NCBI RefSeq assembly: GCF_000143885.2
Contig: NC_018581.1
Span: 3,472,001-3,536,000, forward strand
Length of the DNA: 64,000 nt
Reading direction: 5' to 3'
Origin: Gordonia sp. KTR9
GTDB lineage: Bacteria; Actinomycetota; Actinomycetes; Mycobacteriales; Mycobacteriaceae
The translations under genes and the position numbers were made by a program. Shown in pieces: positions 1 through 9,979 of the stretch. Under the pieces are notes generated by a model, which saw only the letters and a program-made list of their open reading frames with translations, ran no database searches and had not been told where the DNA came from. Within the stretch, counting starts at the first letter, position 1; each line of letters starts with the position of its first letter.

Positions 1-1585
1 CGAGGATCTCCGGTCCCTGCATGGTGATGTCACCCGCGCCCAGGGTCAGGACGACGTCGCCGGAGCGTGCCAGCCGGGCGACCTGCGCGGACAGACGTGA
101 CAGGTCCGGGGCGAAGATGCCCGGTACCGTCAGCTTGTCCGAGATCGTCCGCCCGCTGACCCCGGGGATCGGGGCCTCGCGGGCTCCGTAGACGTCGGCG
201 ACGACGACCGCGTCGGCGAGGTCGAGGGCCGCGGCGAACTCGTCGGCGAACTCGACGGTGCGCGAGTAGAGGTGCGGCTGGAACACGGCGATGACACGCC
301 CGCGCGAGCCGTCCGGCCCGCCGCGCGCGGAGACCATGTCCCGCGCCGCCGACAGCACGGCGCGCACCTCGGTCGGATGATGGGCGTAGTCGTCGATGAC
401 CTCGACACCGCCGCGCTGTCCGCGGAACTCGAAACGCCGGTGGACGCCACCGAACGAGCCGATCCCGGCGAGGATGCCGTCGAACCGGCCCGGGGCACCG
501 GACCCCGCGTCGGCGGCCGGTGCGCCGACGCGAGCCGCGCCGATCACCGCGGCGATCGCGTTGAGCGCCATGTGCTCTCCGGGAAGCGGAAGGAGCAGCC
601 GGCGGTCCTCGACATCCGGGCGGAGCGGGGAGGTGAAACGGACCGTTGCCGATCCCCCGGACCCGCGCGGTTCCCACGCCAGCATGGTCGCGACGTTGGG
701 GACGGTCGGCGCCAGCGCGGCATGCGTCCCGCGTCCGTATCCGAGGACCTCCACCCCGCGCGCGGTGAGCGACTCGGCGACGCGGCCGGCCAGGGCCGCC
801 GACCCCGGGTCGTCGAGGCACACGATGAGCGAACCGCCTGTCGTGATCCGCGCGGCGAATCGGTCGAACACCTCGACATAGGCCTCGATCGAACCGAAGA
901 AGTCGAGATGGTCGGCATCGATGTTGGTGACCGCCACGACGTCGGGCGTGTACTCGAGCAGCGAGCCGTCGCTCTCGTCGGCCTCGGCGACGAAGACCGG
1001 ATCACCACCGTGATGGGCGTTGGTCCCCGATTCGTTCAACTCGCCGCCGATCGCGAACGACGGGTCGGTTCCGGCGTGTTGCAGCGCGACGACGGCCATC
1101 GAGGTCGTGGACGTCTTGCCATGGGTACCCGCGATCAACAGGCTGCGACAGCCCGCCATCAGCTGGGCCAGCACGCGCGGACGCAGGAGCACCGGGATGC
1201 CGCGCGAGCGTGCCGCGACGAGTTCGGGATTGGTCTTCGGGATCGCGGCGTGCGTGGTCACCACGACCGACGGGCCACCGGGGATCTGGTCGAGCGCCGA
1301 CGGGTCGTGTCCGACCTGGACCCGGGCTCCACGGGTGCGGAGTTCGAGGATGCCGCGACTGTTCTTGGCGTCCGACCCCGAGACCTGACCACCGCGGGCC
1401 AGCAGGATGCGTGCCAGTCCCGACATCCCGGCGCCGCCGATGCCGACCATGTGCACACGTCTCAGCTGATCCGGCAGCGCCCCCGACGCCGACGCCGTCT
1501 CGTCGCTCACCGTCTCGACGCTCACTGTCTCGTCGTTCGCTGTCTCGTCGTTCGCTGTCTGGTCGTCCGTCGTCTCATCGCTCAC
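1..1585 (-). CDS. murC: UDP-N-acetylmuramate--L-alanine ligase MurC (3' end outside window)
   Basis: Cytoplasmic Mur ligase that adds L-alanine to UDP-MurNAc using ATP, the first amino-acid step of peptidoglycan precursor synthesis. From the GTG at 1585 the frame reads a hydrophilic extension of about 36 residues, then the nucleotide-binding start [12 protein letters not shown] and the ATP loop AGTHGKTST. At the left edge it reads [13 protein letters not shown], close to the normal end of MurC, so only a few residues should be missing. The start overlaps the 3' end of murG by 11 bp, which suggests coupling within the dcw operon. The extension is built of DET/ANDET repeats. An alternative start nearer the core is possible but has no better signal. 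Confidence 0.95.
   Translation of the reverse strand, partial: MSDETTDDQTANDETANDETVSVETVSDETASASGALPDQLRRVHMVGIGGAGMSGLARILLARGGQVSGSDAKNSRGILELRTRGARVQVGHDPSALDQIPGGPSVVVTTHAAIPKTNPELVAARSRGIPVLLRPRVLAQLMAGCRSLLIAGTHGKTSTTSMAVVALQHAGTDPSFAIGGELNESGTNAHHGGDPVFVAEADESDGSLLEYTPDVVAVTNIDADHLDFFGSIEAYVEVFDRFAARITTGGSLIVCLDDPGSAALAGRVAESLTARGVEVLGYGRGTHAALAPTVPNVATMLAWEPRGSGGSATVRFTSPLRPDVEDRRLLLPLPGEHMALNAIAAVIGAARVGAPAADAGSGAPGRFDGILAGIGSFGGVHRRFEFRGQRGGVEVIDDYAHHPTEVRAVLSAARDMVSARGGPDGSRGRVIAVFQPHLYSRTVEFADEFAAALDLADAVVVADVYGAREAPIPGVSGRTISDKLTVPGIFAPDLSRLSAQVARLARSGDVVLTLGAGDITMQGPEIL
1501..1570 (-). repeat. Short tandem repeats encoding the MurC N-terminal extension
   Basis: A perfect 15-bp direct repeat (CTCGTCGTTCGCTGT on the plus strand) lies at 1529-1543 and 1544-1558, flanked by degenerate copies. 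It encodes ANDET-like units at the MurC N-terminus. All units are multiples of three, so length changes would stay in frame. Confidence 0.75.
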
Positions 1586-2765
1586 GGGACGACCTCCCGC
1601 CCCGACGGCGACCGGCACGGAAATTCCGCGCGAGTTCGATCGCGGCGGTGGCCACCGCCGACGCGGCGTCCCGGTGTCCGGTACCCGCGGCGGCGACCGA
1701 CATCTGTTGCAGCCGCGCCGAATCCTTGAGCAGCGCGGGCACTTCGCGGGCGACCCAGTCGGCATCCACCGTCGAGTCGTCGACGAGCAGTCCCCCGCCG
1801 GCCTCCACGACGGGCAGTGCGTTCAGTCGCTGTTCACCGTTCCCGTGCGGCAGCGGGACGTAGATCGCGGGCAACCCGGTCGCCGACACCTCGGCGACCG
1901 TCATCGCACCCGAGCGACACATCACCAGATCGGCGGCGGCGTACGCGAGATCCATGCGCTTGAGATATCCGACGGCGCGGTAGGGCGGCGCGTCGTCGAC
2001 GACCGCGGGGTCGATCGAGTTCTTGGGGCCATAGGCGTGCAGCACGCCGATGCCGGACCTGCCCAGCGTCTCCGCAGCGCCGGACACCGCGTCGTTGAGT
2101 CGTTGCGCCCCCTGCGAGCCGCCGAAGACGAGCAGCGTCGGCGCATCGTCGTCGAGTCCGAAGTAATGGCGTGCCTTGGCGCGCAGCGCCGGCCGGTCGA
2201 GTTCGGCGAGCACGCCACGGACGGGGATCCCCACGACCGTCGCGTCGAGACCCGAACCGTCGACGGCGGCCAGGACGCGGTCGGCGAACCGGGCACCGAC
2301 CTTGTTGGCGATGCCGGCCGAGGCATTGGCCTCGTGGATGACGATCGGGATCCGATTGCGCCGGCGCAGGTGCATCTGCGCCGCCAGGTATGCGGGCACG
2401 GACACGTAACCACCGAAGCCGATGACCACGTCGGCGTCGACCTCGTCGAGCACCTTGCGGGTGGCGGCCACCGAACCGAGCAGGCGGCCGGGGGTACGGG
2501 CCAGATCGAGGCCGGGTTTGCGCGGCAACGGAACCGGCGGGATCAGCTTCAGGTCGTATCCGCGTTCCGGAACGAGATCGACTTCGAGGCCCCGGCTGGT
2601 GCCCAGCGCGGTGATGCGGGCGGTCGGGTCGAGTCGGCTGACCGCGTCGGCGACGGCGAGGGCGGGTTCGATGTGACCGGCCGTGCCGCCGCCGGCGACG
2701 ACCACCGACAGCGGACGGCCGTTCGGCCGCCCTGTCGTATCAGCGTGTACTGCACCCGAACTCAC
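1575..2765 (-). CDS. murG: Undecaprenyldiphospho-muramoylpentapeptide beta-N-acetylglucosaminyltransferase MurG
   Basis: Membrane-associated GT28 glycosyltransferase that adds GlcNAc to lipid I to make lipid II. It shows the [16 protein letters not shown] acceptor-side loop near the N-terminus, and [10 protein letters not shown] followed by the donor-binding half. The GTG at 2765 gives 396 residues and has GGAG about nine bases upstream. An in-frame GTG at 2777 is too close to that GGAG, and the open frame extends to 2843 without family-like sequence. It sits between ftsW and murC, with its 3' end overlapping the murC start. Confidence 0.95.
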   Translation of the reverse strand: MSSGAVHADTTGRPNGRPLSVVVAGGGTAGHIEPALAVADAVSRLDPTARITALGTSRGLEVDLVPERGYDLKLIPPVPLPRKPGLDLARTPGRLLGSVAATRKVLDEVDADVVIGFGGYVSVPAYLAAQMHLRRRNRIPIVIHEANASAGIANKVGARFADRVLAAVDGSGLDATVVGIPVRGVLAELDRPALRAKARHYFGLDDDAPTLLVFGGSQGAQRLNDAVSGAAETLGRSGIGVLHAYGPKNSIDPAVVDDAPPYRAVGYLKRMDLAYAAADLVMCRSGAMTVAEVSATGLPAIYVPLPHGNGEQRLNALPVVEAGGGLLVDDSTVDADWVAREVPALLKDSARLQQMSVAAAGTGHRDAASAVATAAIELARNFRAGRRRGGRSSRER

Positions 2766-2858
2766 CGGCGTCGTCACTCCATTCAGCCTTTGATCACATC
2801 TGCGCGGGACCCGCGTCCGGCGGGTCTCCGGCGGCAGTCGCATGTCCGCGCCGCCGTG

Positions 2859-4754
2859 TCACCAGCGACCCGCGCCTCGTCCGCTCGCGCCGCGGTAGTC
2901 ACTCCGCCCGCGGTACTCACTCCGCCCGCGGTACTCACTCCGCCCGCTCGCTCCGCTCCCGGCGCGGGCACTCCCCCGATACCCGACACCGTAGTCCACG
3001 CCGCCCCGCGGAGACGGCCCAGGTCGGGCACGTCCCGCGCCACCGCCGCGTCCGGCGGCCGTCGATCGGGCGCCCCCGGTGCTGCCGCCGCCAGCGCGCG
3101 GGAACGACCGGCCGTGACGGCGATCGCCGGGCGGGGACTGCGTCGTCTTCGCGGCCCGTTTCCAGGGCAGCGGGAAACGTCGTCGGCCGCGACCGGCGTC
3201 CGCCGATGGCGCCCGTCCGCTCGGTGGCCGGCGACGCGTCACCGGTCCTCGAGCACTGTGACCGGCGCCGGCGGCCGCACGCGGGCCTCCCGTGCGTCGC
3301 TGGTCCAGTCGGTCGCGCAGCGACTCCGCACGCGTCTGCCGGTAGGCAACCGGCGTCGGGAGACGCAGCCACCGTGCGACGCGGCTCGGTGATCCGCCGG
3401 TGAGGGTCGCCACCGCCTCGGGTTCGTGTCTGGCCGCGTTGGCGAGCAGCCCGAGCATCGCGAGGACCGTCAGCGTCGACGTGCCGCCCGCCGAGACCAG
3501 CGGCAGCTGGATTCCGGTCACCGGAAGCAATCCGATGACGTACCCGATGTTGATGAAGGCCTGCGCGATGATGAGCACCGTGATGGTCGCCGACATCAGG
3601 CGCAGGAACGGATCGGTCGAGCGGTGCGCGATGCGGAAGCCGATGTAGGCGAGGACGACGAAGAGGAACACCACCATGAGGCCGCCGAGCAGCCCGAGTT
3701 CCTCGCCGATGATCGCGAAGATGAAGTCGTTGTGCGCGTTCGGCAGATAATTCCACTTGGCACTCGACTGGCCGAGTCCCACACCGAAGACCCCGCCGTT
3801 CGCCAGCGCGTAGGTCGCCTGGCGCGCCTGATAACCCGCGCCCTGCGGGTCGTCGACGTTGCCGAGAAAGCTCATCACGCGCTGGGACCGATAGCCCTCG
3901 GCGAGGGCGAGGATCACGGCCAGCACGATGCCGGACACCGCGAACGACGCGAACACCTTGATCGGCAGACCCGCGAACCACAGCAGCGCGCCGACGATGA
4001 TCGCGATGGTGATCGTCGTCGAGAGGTTCGGTTCGAGGATGATGAGCAGGCACACGAGCATGGCCACCGGAACGAGCGGAACCAACAACTCACGCAGCGA
4101 GGCGTTGTCCCGCCGCCGGGAGGCCAGCAGGTGCGCACCCCAGATGCACAGCGCGACCTTGACCAGCTCGGACGGCTGCACCGACAGCCCGTAGATGACG
4201 AACCAGCGCCGCGCGCCCTGACTGAGCGTGCCGACGCCGGGGATGAGGACCAGGGCCAGCAACACCACCGCGACGAACATGGCGGGGGCGGCGAACCGCC
4301 GGAGGAGCCGCACCGGGACGCGCAGCATCAGATAGAACACCACGAGTCCCAGCAACGCGAAGATCACCTGGGTGGCGAACAGACCGTACGCCGACCCCTC
4401 TTTGGAGTAGCCCTCGACCGACGACGCCGAGAGCACCATCACCAGACCGAATGTGGTGAGCAGGAACGACATCGTGAGGATGAGCTGATACGACGCGAGC
4501 GGTCGGGCCAGCAGATTGCGGATCGCCTCTGCGACGATCGCCGGGACCGACGCGGCGGCCGCAGCACCCGCGGCACCCGCCGATCGGCTCGAGGCGTCAC
4601 CGGTCGCCGACGCGGTGCCGGCCGCGCGCTTGGTTCCCCGCCGTTCGGCCTTCGTGCCGGTGTCGGTGTCGGTGCCGGCCTCGGTGTCCTCGACGCCGGT
4701 GACGCCGTCGGCATCGTCGGGGTCGTTGTCCGCGGCCGGGGTCCGGCTGCTCAT
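2859..4754 (-). CDS. ftsW: Peptidoglycan glycosyltransferase FtsW
   Basis: SEDS-family septal peptidoglycan polymerase that works with the class B PBP encoded upstream. The middle of the protein is a multi-helix membrane domain with the family motifs QPSELVKVAL and NAHNDFIFAIIGEELG. About 85 residues of acidic then basic cytoplasmic sequence precede the first helix. A long Arg/Gly/Ser-rich tail of roughly 150 residues follows the last helix and ends in RSEYRG-type repeats. The 631-residue product is longer than most FtsW because of these tails. The ATG at 4754 lies 5 bp after the murD stop; a GTG at 4763 forms a GTGA overlap with that stop and is an equally good start. Confidence 0.93.
   Translation of the reverse strand: MSSRTPAADNDPDDADGVTGVEDTEAGTDTDTGTKAERRGTKRAAGTASATGDASSRSAGAAGAAAAASVPAIVAEAIRNLLARPLASYQLILTMSFLLTTFGLVMVLSASSVEGYSKEGSAYGLFATQVIFALLGLVVFYLMLRVPVRLLRRFAAPAMFVAVVLLALVLIPGVGTLSQGARRWFVIYGLSVQPSELVKVALCIWGAHLLASRRRDNASLRELLVPLVPVAMLVCLLIILEPNLSTTITIAIIVGALLWFAGLPIKVFASFAVSGIVLAVILALAEGYRSQRVMSFLGNVDDPQGAGYQARQATYALANGGVFGVGLGQSSAKWNYLPNAHNDFIFAIIGEELGLLGGLMVVFLFVVLAYIGFRIAHRSTDPFLRLMSATITVLIIAQAFINIGYVIGLLPVTGIQLPLVSAGGTSTLTVLAMLGLLANAARHEPEAVATLTGGSPSRVARWLRLPTPVAYRQTRAESLRDRLDQRRTGGPRAAAGAGHSARGPVTRRRPPSGRAPSADAGRGRRRFPLPWKRAAKTTQSPPGDRRHGRSFPRAGGGSTGGARSTAAGRGGGAGRARPGPSPRGGVDYGVGYRGSARAGSGASGRSEYRGRSEYRGRSDYRGASGRGAGRW
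2891..2944 (-). repeat. Three 18-bp tandem repeats in the ftsW 3' end
   Basis: Three consecutive 18-bp units (2891-2908, 2909-2926, 2927-2944) differ at a single position (G versus C). They encode RSEYRG/RSDYRG hexapeptides in the cytoplasmic tail of FtsW. Confidence 0.9.
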
Positions 4755-4759
4755 CCGAC

Positions 4760-6343
4760 TCACCGTCCGGCGGTGGAAGAGCCGGCGATCCGGCATGCGG
4801 CGGCGGCGAAGGCGTCGCCGCGCGCTCCGTAACCGGCGAACATGTCCAGCGAGGCCGCCGCGGGGGCGAGCAGCACGGCGTCGGGGGCGGGTGAGCTCGC
4901 GACGGCGAGCGCCCAGGCCTCCTCGACGGCCCGGTCCATGACCGCCACCGATGCCGAGGAGCCCGTACCCGGGAGATCAACCGCTGAGGTGTGGGGACCG
5001 GCCTGTCCCGGACGATGCACGTTCACCGTGCCATCGTCTCCTGTGAATACTGTGACTGTTGGGACTTCTGGGGCGTGTCGCGCGATCGCCTCGATCACAA
5101 GGTCGCGGTCGCGCCCGATGGCGACCACGCCGACCAGCCGAGCACCCACCGCCGAGAGCATCTCGTCCATCGACGCACCCTTCAGCAGGCCGCCTGCGAT
5201 CAGGACGACCCGGTCGAAGGCGGCCACGGCGGCTTGTGCGGCGTGCGGATTGGTGGCCTTCGAGTCGTCGACGAAGGCGACACCGTCCCGGGACGCGACG
5301 ACCTCACCGCGGTGGCCGGCCGGCCGGAAGGCCGTCAGGCCGGCCCGCACCGCGTCGGGTCCGATGCCGACCGCGAGCGCCAGCGCCGACGCGGCCAGCG
5401 CGTCGGCGACACCCGACGGGCCGGCCGGCCGCACCGCATCGGCGTCGAACAGGTGGCCGGCGTCGAAGGCGCGGTCGGTCAGCTGCCCGTCCACGACGCC
5501 GAGCTGGCCGGGCCGAGGCTCGCCGAGCGTGAAACCGATGCGTCGACCCGTGGCGGGCAGCCCGGACGCGACCGGGTCGTCGAGGCCGACGACACTCACC
5601 GCGCCGCGCAGCGCACCCGCCTTGGCGAGCGCATACGCCTCGAACGTACCGTGCCAGTCGAGGTGGTCCTCGGCGACGTTGAGCACGACCCCGGCATGCG
5701 GACGGATCGACGGCGCCCAGTGCAGCTGGAACGAGGACAACTCGGCACACAGCACGTCCACCCGCGGCTCGGCCTGCATCGCGTCGAGAACCGGGAGACC
5801 GATGTTGCCGCAGGCAGCGCCCGCACGACCGGAGGCCTCGACGATCCCGGCCAGCATCGAGGTGGTCGTCGTCTTGCCGTTGGTCCCGGTCACCACGAGC
5901 CAGGTGCGTGGTTCGCCCAGCAGACCCGCCGCGTCGACGCGCCAGGCCAGTTCGACCTCGCCCCAGACCGGGACGCCGACGTCGGCCGCCGCCCGGACCA
6001 GATGGTGGGTCGGCGCGAAGCCGGGCGACACGATGACCACCGCGGCCCCAGCGAGCCGAGCGGGATCGGCGAGCAGATCCGACACGGCGATCGCCTCGAC
6101 GCCGCGCGACACCAGTTCCGCCACCCCGGCGACCGCGGCCGTCGCCGCCTCCCGATCGGCCGGGGACGCCTCGCGGGCGGCGAAGCGGTCGTCGGCGAGC
6201 AGCACATCGGCGCCGAGCGTCACCAGGAACCGGGTGGCCGACAGGCCGGCGGTCCCGGCACCGCCGACCACGACGGTCCGGCCGGCCAGGTCGCGTGCGT
6301 CGGGTCCGAGCGGGTTCGGATCCGGCACCGGGCGATCAGGCAT
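4760..6343 (-). CDS. murD: UDP-N-acetylmuramoylalanine--D-glutamate ligase MurD
   Basis: Cytoplasmic Mur ligase that adds D-glutamate to UDP-MurNAc-L-Ala. Visible features are the N-terminal binding sequence [14 protein letters not shown], the ATP loop [14 protein letters not shown] and the C-terminal [10 protein letters not shown] signature. The product has 527 residues, somewhat longer than the usual 450-490, mainly through inserts and a hydrophilic N-terminus. The ATG at 6343 overlaps the end of mraY by 8 bp, and the stop abuts ftsW, consistent with one transcript. Confidence 0.95.
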   Translation of the reverse strand: MPDRPVPDPNPLGPDARDLAGRTVVVGGAGTAGLSATRFLVTLGADVLLADDRFAAREASPADREAATAAVAGVAELVSRGVEAIAVSDLLADPARLAGAAVVIVSPGFAPTHHLVRAAADVGVPVWGEVELAWRVDAAGLLGEPRTWLVVTGTNGKTTTTSMLAGIVEASGRAGAACGNIGLPVLDAMQAEPRVDVLCAELSSFQLHWAPSIRPHAGVVLNVAEDHLDWHGTFEAYALAKAGALRGAVSVVGLDDPVASGLPATGRRIGFTLGEPRPGQLGVVDGQLTDRAFDAGHLFDADAVRPAGPSGVADALAASALALAVGIGPDAVRAGLTAFRPAGHRGEVVASRDGVAFVDDSKATNPHAAQAAVAAFDRVVLIAGGLLKGASMDEMLSAVGARLVGVVAIGRDRDLVIEAIARHAPEVPTVTVFTGDDGTVNVHRPGQAGPHTSAVDLPGTGSSASVAVMDRAVEEAWALAVASSPAPDAVLLAPAAASLDMFAGYGARGDAFAAAACRIAGSSTAGR

Positions 6344-7433
6344 TGGTGGTCAGGAACTCGCCGTAGAACAGGGACAGCCCGAGGGCACAGGCGATGGCAG
6401 TGAGCAACCAGAACCTGATGATCACCGTGGTCTCGGCCCAGCCACCGAGTTCGAAGTGGTGGTGGAAAGGCGCCATCCGGAACACGCGTCGCCCGGTGGT
6501 CCGGAAGAAGGCGATCTGGATCACCACCGACATGATCTCGGCGACGAACAGCGCGCCGATGACGACCGCGAGCAGCTCGGTGCGCGTGGTGATCGACAGG
6601 CCCGCGAGCATCCCGCCGAGGGCGAGCGAGCCGGTGTCACCCATGAAGATCTTGGCGGGTGCGGCGTTCCACCAGAGGAAGCCGAGGCACGCCCCGCCGC
6701 CGGCCACCGCGATCAGCGCGAGGTCGAGCGGGTCGCGCACCTGATAGCAGCCGGTGGTGATCTCGCTGGGCGGCTTGGCGCCACCCGCGCAGGCGTTGAC
6801 GAACTGGAAGAAGGTGACCAGGACATAGGAGCCCAGGACCATCGCCATCGACCCGGCGGCCAGGCCGTCGAGTCCGTCGGTGAAGTTCACCGCATTCGAC
6901 CACGCCGCCACCACGAGCCAGCAGAACACCACGAAGACCACCGAGCCGAGCGTGATCGCGTCGATGTCGCGAACGTAGGACAGGTTGGTGCTCGCGGGCG
7001 TGTAGCCGTAGTCGTTGCGGAACTGCAGCACCAGGATGCCGAAGAGGATGGCCGCGACGAACTGACCGATCGATTTCGCGGTCTTGTTCAGACCCAGGTT
7101 GCGGTGCTTGCGGATCTTGATGATGTCGTCGAGGAAGCCGACGACGCCCAACGCGGTCGCCAGTCCGAGGACGAGCAGGCCGGAGGCGGTCGGCCCGTTC
7201 CCGGCGTCGGTGAAGACCCCGACGAGATGGGCACCGAAGTAACCCGCCCACAGCGCGGCGAGGATCGCGACACCGCCCATCGACGGGGTTCCGCGCTTGG
7301 TCTGGTGACTCTTCGGACCCTCGACCCGGATCTCCTGCCCGAATCCCTGCCGGGAGAACACCTTGATGAGGACCGGCGTCAGCAGGATCGACACCGCGAT
7401 CGCGATCGCGCCCGCGAGGAGTATCTGTGTCAC
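6336..7433 (-). CDS. mraY: Phospho-N-acetylmuramoyl-pentapeptide-transferase MraY
   Basis: Integral membrane enzyme that transfers phospho-MurNAc-pentapeptide to undecaprenyl phosphate to form lipid I. The family signatures are intact: [39 protein letters not shown] and [11 protein letters not shown]. The GTG at 7433 ([15 protein letters not shown]) has GGAGAGG upstream and gives 365 residues, the normal length. In the operon it directly follows the shortened murF-like gene, with a 127-bp gap that holds no recognisable MurF sequence. The substrate it needs is made by MurF, so a complete murF must exist elsewhere. Confidence 0.96.
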   Translation of the reverse strand: MTQILLAGAIAIAVSILLTPVLIKVFSRQGFGQEIRVEGPKSHQTKRGTPSMGGVAILAALWAGYFGAHLVGVFTDAGNGPTASGLLVLGLATALGVVGFLDDIIKIRKHRNLGLNKTAKSIGQFVAAILFGILVLQFRNDYGYTPASTNLSYVRDIDAITLGSVVFVVFCWLVVAAWSNAVNFTDGLDGLAAGSMAMVLGSYVLVTFFQFVNACAGGAKPPSEITTGCYQVRDPLDLALIAVAGGGACLGFLWWNAAPAKIFMGDTGSLALGGMLAGLSITTRTELLAVVIGALFVAEIMSVVIQIAFFRTTGRRVFRMAPFHHHFELGGWAETTVIIRFWLLTAIACALGLSLFYGEFLTTNA

Positions 7434-7560
7434 CGCGTTGCCCCCGCATCCTCTCCGTACCCGACCGGAATTCTGTCCTCGACCACGATCGTCTCCCCGA
7501 ACCTGTCCTGTGCCCCGAGCCGGTGTGGTGTCGCCGACCTGCTCGTCCCCGCCCCGCGGG

Positions 7561-8046
7561 TCACGGTGCCGCCTCCTCGCCGGTCGTCGCGTCGACGACC
7601 CGCCATCCCCCGCGCTCCGACCACGCGGCGATGACCGCATCGAGGTCGGCGGTCGCCGTCGCCAGCAGGATCACGTCACCGGCGGCGGGACGCCAGTCCT
7701 GGTCGATGTCGGCGAGACCCGCGGCCTCGTCGGCGGTCGCGACGATGCGCGCCTCGTCACCCCAGGAACCCTCCATGACCGCGCCCTGATGGAGGGCGTG
7801 AACCGATCGTGAGTCACCCACGCAGAGAGTCTTGTCGACGGCCAGCCGGACCGCCAGGCGACCCAGCAGATCGTGTTCGACGACCCGCTGGTTCTCGGTG
7901 AGGCCCGCCGGTGAGGCGAGTTCGGCGATGACCGCCCAGGTACGCCCCGCGCCGGCGGACTCGGCGAGGCGCCGGAGCAGCAGGCGGGCGTCGTCGACCG
8001 AGACCGGCGGGTTGCCACGGATGACCGTGACCGATGGCGTCGTCAT
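7561..8046 (-). CDS. MurF-like protein reduced to a C-terminal Mur ligase domain
   Basis: This 161-residue frame occupies the murF position between murE and mraY. Its sequence resembles only the third (C-terminal) domain of Mur[19 protein letters not shown] aligns with the usual 'DaYNANP-S--aA' entry. RTWAVIAEL, the [14 protein letters not shown] helix and a [14 protein letters not shown] strand-helix follow. The UDP-MurNAc-tripeptide and ATP-binding domains (about 320 residues) are absent. The DAYNANP motif is reduced to IRGNPP, and the usual KASR after GDV is ATAT. The ATG at 8046 overlaps the murE stop (TGATG), so it is translationally coupled and open throughout. It could be a decayed remnant or a retained non-catalytic protein. 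Ligase activity is not expected. Confidence 0.8.
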   Translation of the reverse strand: MTTPSVTVIRGNPPVSVDDARLLLRRLAESAGAGRTWAVIAELASPAGLTENQRVVEHDLLGRLAVRLAVDKTLCVGDSRSVHALHQGAVMEGSWGDEARIVATADEAAGLADIDQDWRPAAGDVILLATATADLDAVIAAWSERGGWRVVDATTGEEAAP

Positions 8047-9713
8047 CACCGCTCCTCGGCCGCCGCGTCGGGGCCGCGGGTGGTCCCCGTCGCCCGCGAT
8101 GTCGCCGCGCGGGACTCCAGCGCACGGGCGACGACCTCGCGGTCGTCGAACGGATGCTTCACGCCGTTGATCTCCTGACCTGCTTCGTGTCCCTTGCCGG
8201 CGACCAGCACGATGTCACCGGGCTGCGCCCACGCGATCGCCGCCTCGACGGCCGCGGCGCGATCGCCGATCTCCCGGACGGGTTCGGCGTCACGGGGTCG
8301 CTCGGTCACCGGCACGGCGTACGCCCCGGCGAGCACCTCGGCGCGGATCGCGCCCGGATCTTCGGTGCGGGGGTTGTCGTCGGTGACGACGACGAGTTCG
8401 GCGCCGCGCGCGGCGGCCTCCCCCATCAGCGGACGTTTCCCGGTGTCCCGGTCGCCGCCGGCACCGATGACGATGGCGACCCGTCCGGTCGACTGCCCGC
8501 GCAGCGTCGTCAGCACCGCGTCGACCGCTCCCGGTTTGTGCGCGTAGTCGACCAGGGCCAGGAAGGGCTGCCCGCGGTCGATGCGCTGCAACCGTCCCGG
8601 CACGCTCACCGACGCCACCGCCTCGAGCGCCGTCGGCACCGACACCCCCGCGGCGTGCGCGACGGCGACGGCGAGCAGACCGTTGGCCACGTTGTACCGG
8701 CCGGGCAGCGGGATGCGGAGCTCGTGGGTTCCGTCCGGCTCGGAGAACGGTGTGCGTGACGAACCGTCGGGATCGAGCGACGACTCACCGGCGTGCCAGT
8801 GGGCCGGCGTCGGCCCGGTGGACACCGTGACCGGCTGCAGATGGGCGGACTCTCCCGGCCGCCGGGCGAGCTCGGCCATCCGTCGACCCCACTCGTCGTC
8901 GACGCAGACGACCGCCCGGACGGCATGGGTGGGGGCGGACGGGACGAACAGCTGCGCCTTGGCGTCGAAGTAGGCGCGCATCGTCTGGTGGAAGTCGAGA
9001 TGGTCCTGCGAGAGGTTGGTGAACGCGCCGATCGCGAAATGCGCACCGTCGACTCGGCCGAGCGCCAGCGCGTGACTCGACACCTCCATGACCACGATGT
9101 CGACGCCGTCCTCGAGCATCGCCGCGAGCAGGGCCTGCAGGGTCGGCGCCTCCGGGGTGGTCAGCGAACTCGGCTGGGCGACGCCGTTCACGCGCGTCTC
9201 GACGGTGCCGATCAGTCCGACGGAGTGGCCGGCGGCCAGCAGGGCGGCCTCGACGAGGTAGGACGTGGTGGTCTTACCCGACGTGCCGGTGACACCGATC
9301 AGCTTGAGCCGCTGCGACGGGTTGCCGTAGACGCGCGCACTGACGTTGCCGAGGACCGTGCGCGGCGCGGGATGGATGAGGACCGCGACGGCGGTCTCCG
9401 GCGGCAGCACGCGGGCGAGCTCGGCCCGGCCGGCGGGATCGGTGAGGATGGCCGACGCACCGGCCGCCACGGCCTGGTCGGCGAATCGCGCGCCATGCGT
9501 GCTCGACCCGGGCAGCGCGGCGAACAGATCACCGGGCCGGACCTCCTGGGCACGCAGCGTCACCCCGGTCACGGTCGACTCGGCGTCGGCGCCGCCGACG
9601 AGGTCGAGCCTGGCCCCGGTGGCGGTGGACAGCACGGACACAAGTGTCGGCGTGACCTCGCTGGGACGGATGGGTCCACCACGCGGGTCTTGTGATCGTC
9701 GACGAGACGCCAT
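8046..9713 (-). CDS. murE: UDP-N-acetylmuramoyl-tripeptide synthetase MurE
   Basis: Mur ligase that adds the third stem residue. The DNPRTED motif in the C-terminal domain is the signature for meso-diaminopimelate as substrate, as expected in mycolata. The ATP loop is GVTGTSGKTTTSYLVEAALL. The ATG at 9713 (MASRRRSQ) has GAGGAG upstream and gives 555 residues. The frame stays open for another 110 residues upstream, but that stretch is low-complexity arginine-rich noise. The 3' end overlaps the murF-like start by one base. Confidence 0.95.
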   Translation of the reverse strand: MASRRRSQDPRGGPIRPSEVTPTLVSVLSTATGARLDLVGGADAESTVTGVTLRAQEVRPGDLFAALPGSSTHGARFADQAVAAGASAILTDPAGRAELARVLPPETAVAVLIHPAPRTVLGNVSARVYGNPSQRLKLIGVTGTSGKTTTSYLVEAALLAAGHSVGLIGTVETRVNGVAQPSSLTTPEAPTLQALLAAMLEDGVDIVVMEVSSHALALGRVDGAHFAIGAFTNLSQDHLDFHQTMRAYFDAKAQLFVPSAPTHAVRAVVCVDDEWGRRMAELARRPGESAHLQPVTVSTGPTPAHWHAGESSLDPDGSSRTPFSEPDGTHELRIPLPGRYNVANGLLAVAVAHAAGVSVPTALEAVASVSVPGRLQRIDRGQPFLALVDYAHKPGAVDAVLTTLRGQSTGRVAIVIGAGGDRDTGKRPLMGEAAARGAELVVVTDDNPRTEDPGAIRAEVLAGAYAVPVTERPRDAEPVREIGDRAAAVEAAIAWAQPGDIVLVAGKGHEAGQEINGVKHPFDDREVVARALESRAATSRATGTTRGPDAAAEER

Positions 9714-9979
9714 CGGTGCTCCTCGCCTCCTCGGTTCTTCTCTCGCGGTTCTGCGCTGCGCGAGCGGGTGTGCTCGCCGGTGCTGGTCGGGCGTGACGGA
9801 TCGGTGCCGGGGTCGGTGGTGCGACATCGGATGGGGCGGGCCGCACGATGCGTCGGCCCTCTCCGGGGGCACGGAATCGCACTCACGATACCGACCCGCC
9901 CGGACGGTCCCGGCACACGGTGCGCCCGCGGCCACACGTGTCCGGATCGCCCGACCGGTCGGCGGCGGACGCCGCCGGA

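Noticed and set aside
272-1729. 485-codon plus-strand open frame over murC
   Set aside because: Antisense shadow in high-GC sequence; translation is Arg/Ala/His-rich with no domain, while the minus strand encodes MurC.
3426-4832. 468-codon plus-strand open frame over ftsW
   Set aside because: Shadow of ftsW; highly charged random composition (Asp/Arg/His/Gln), no family sequence.
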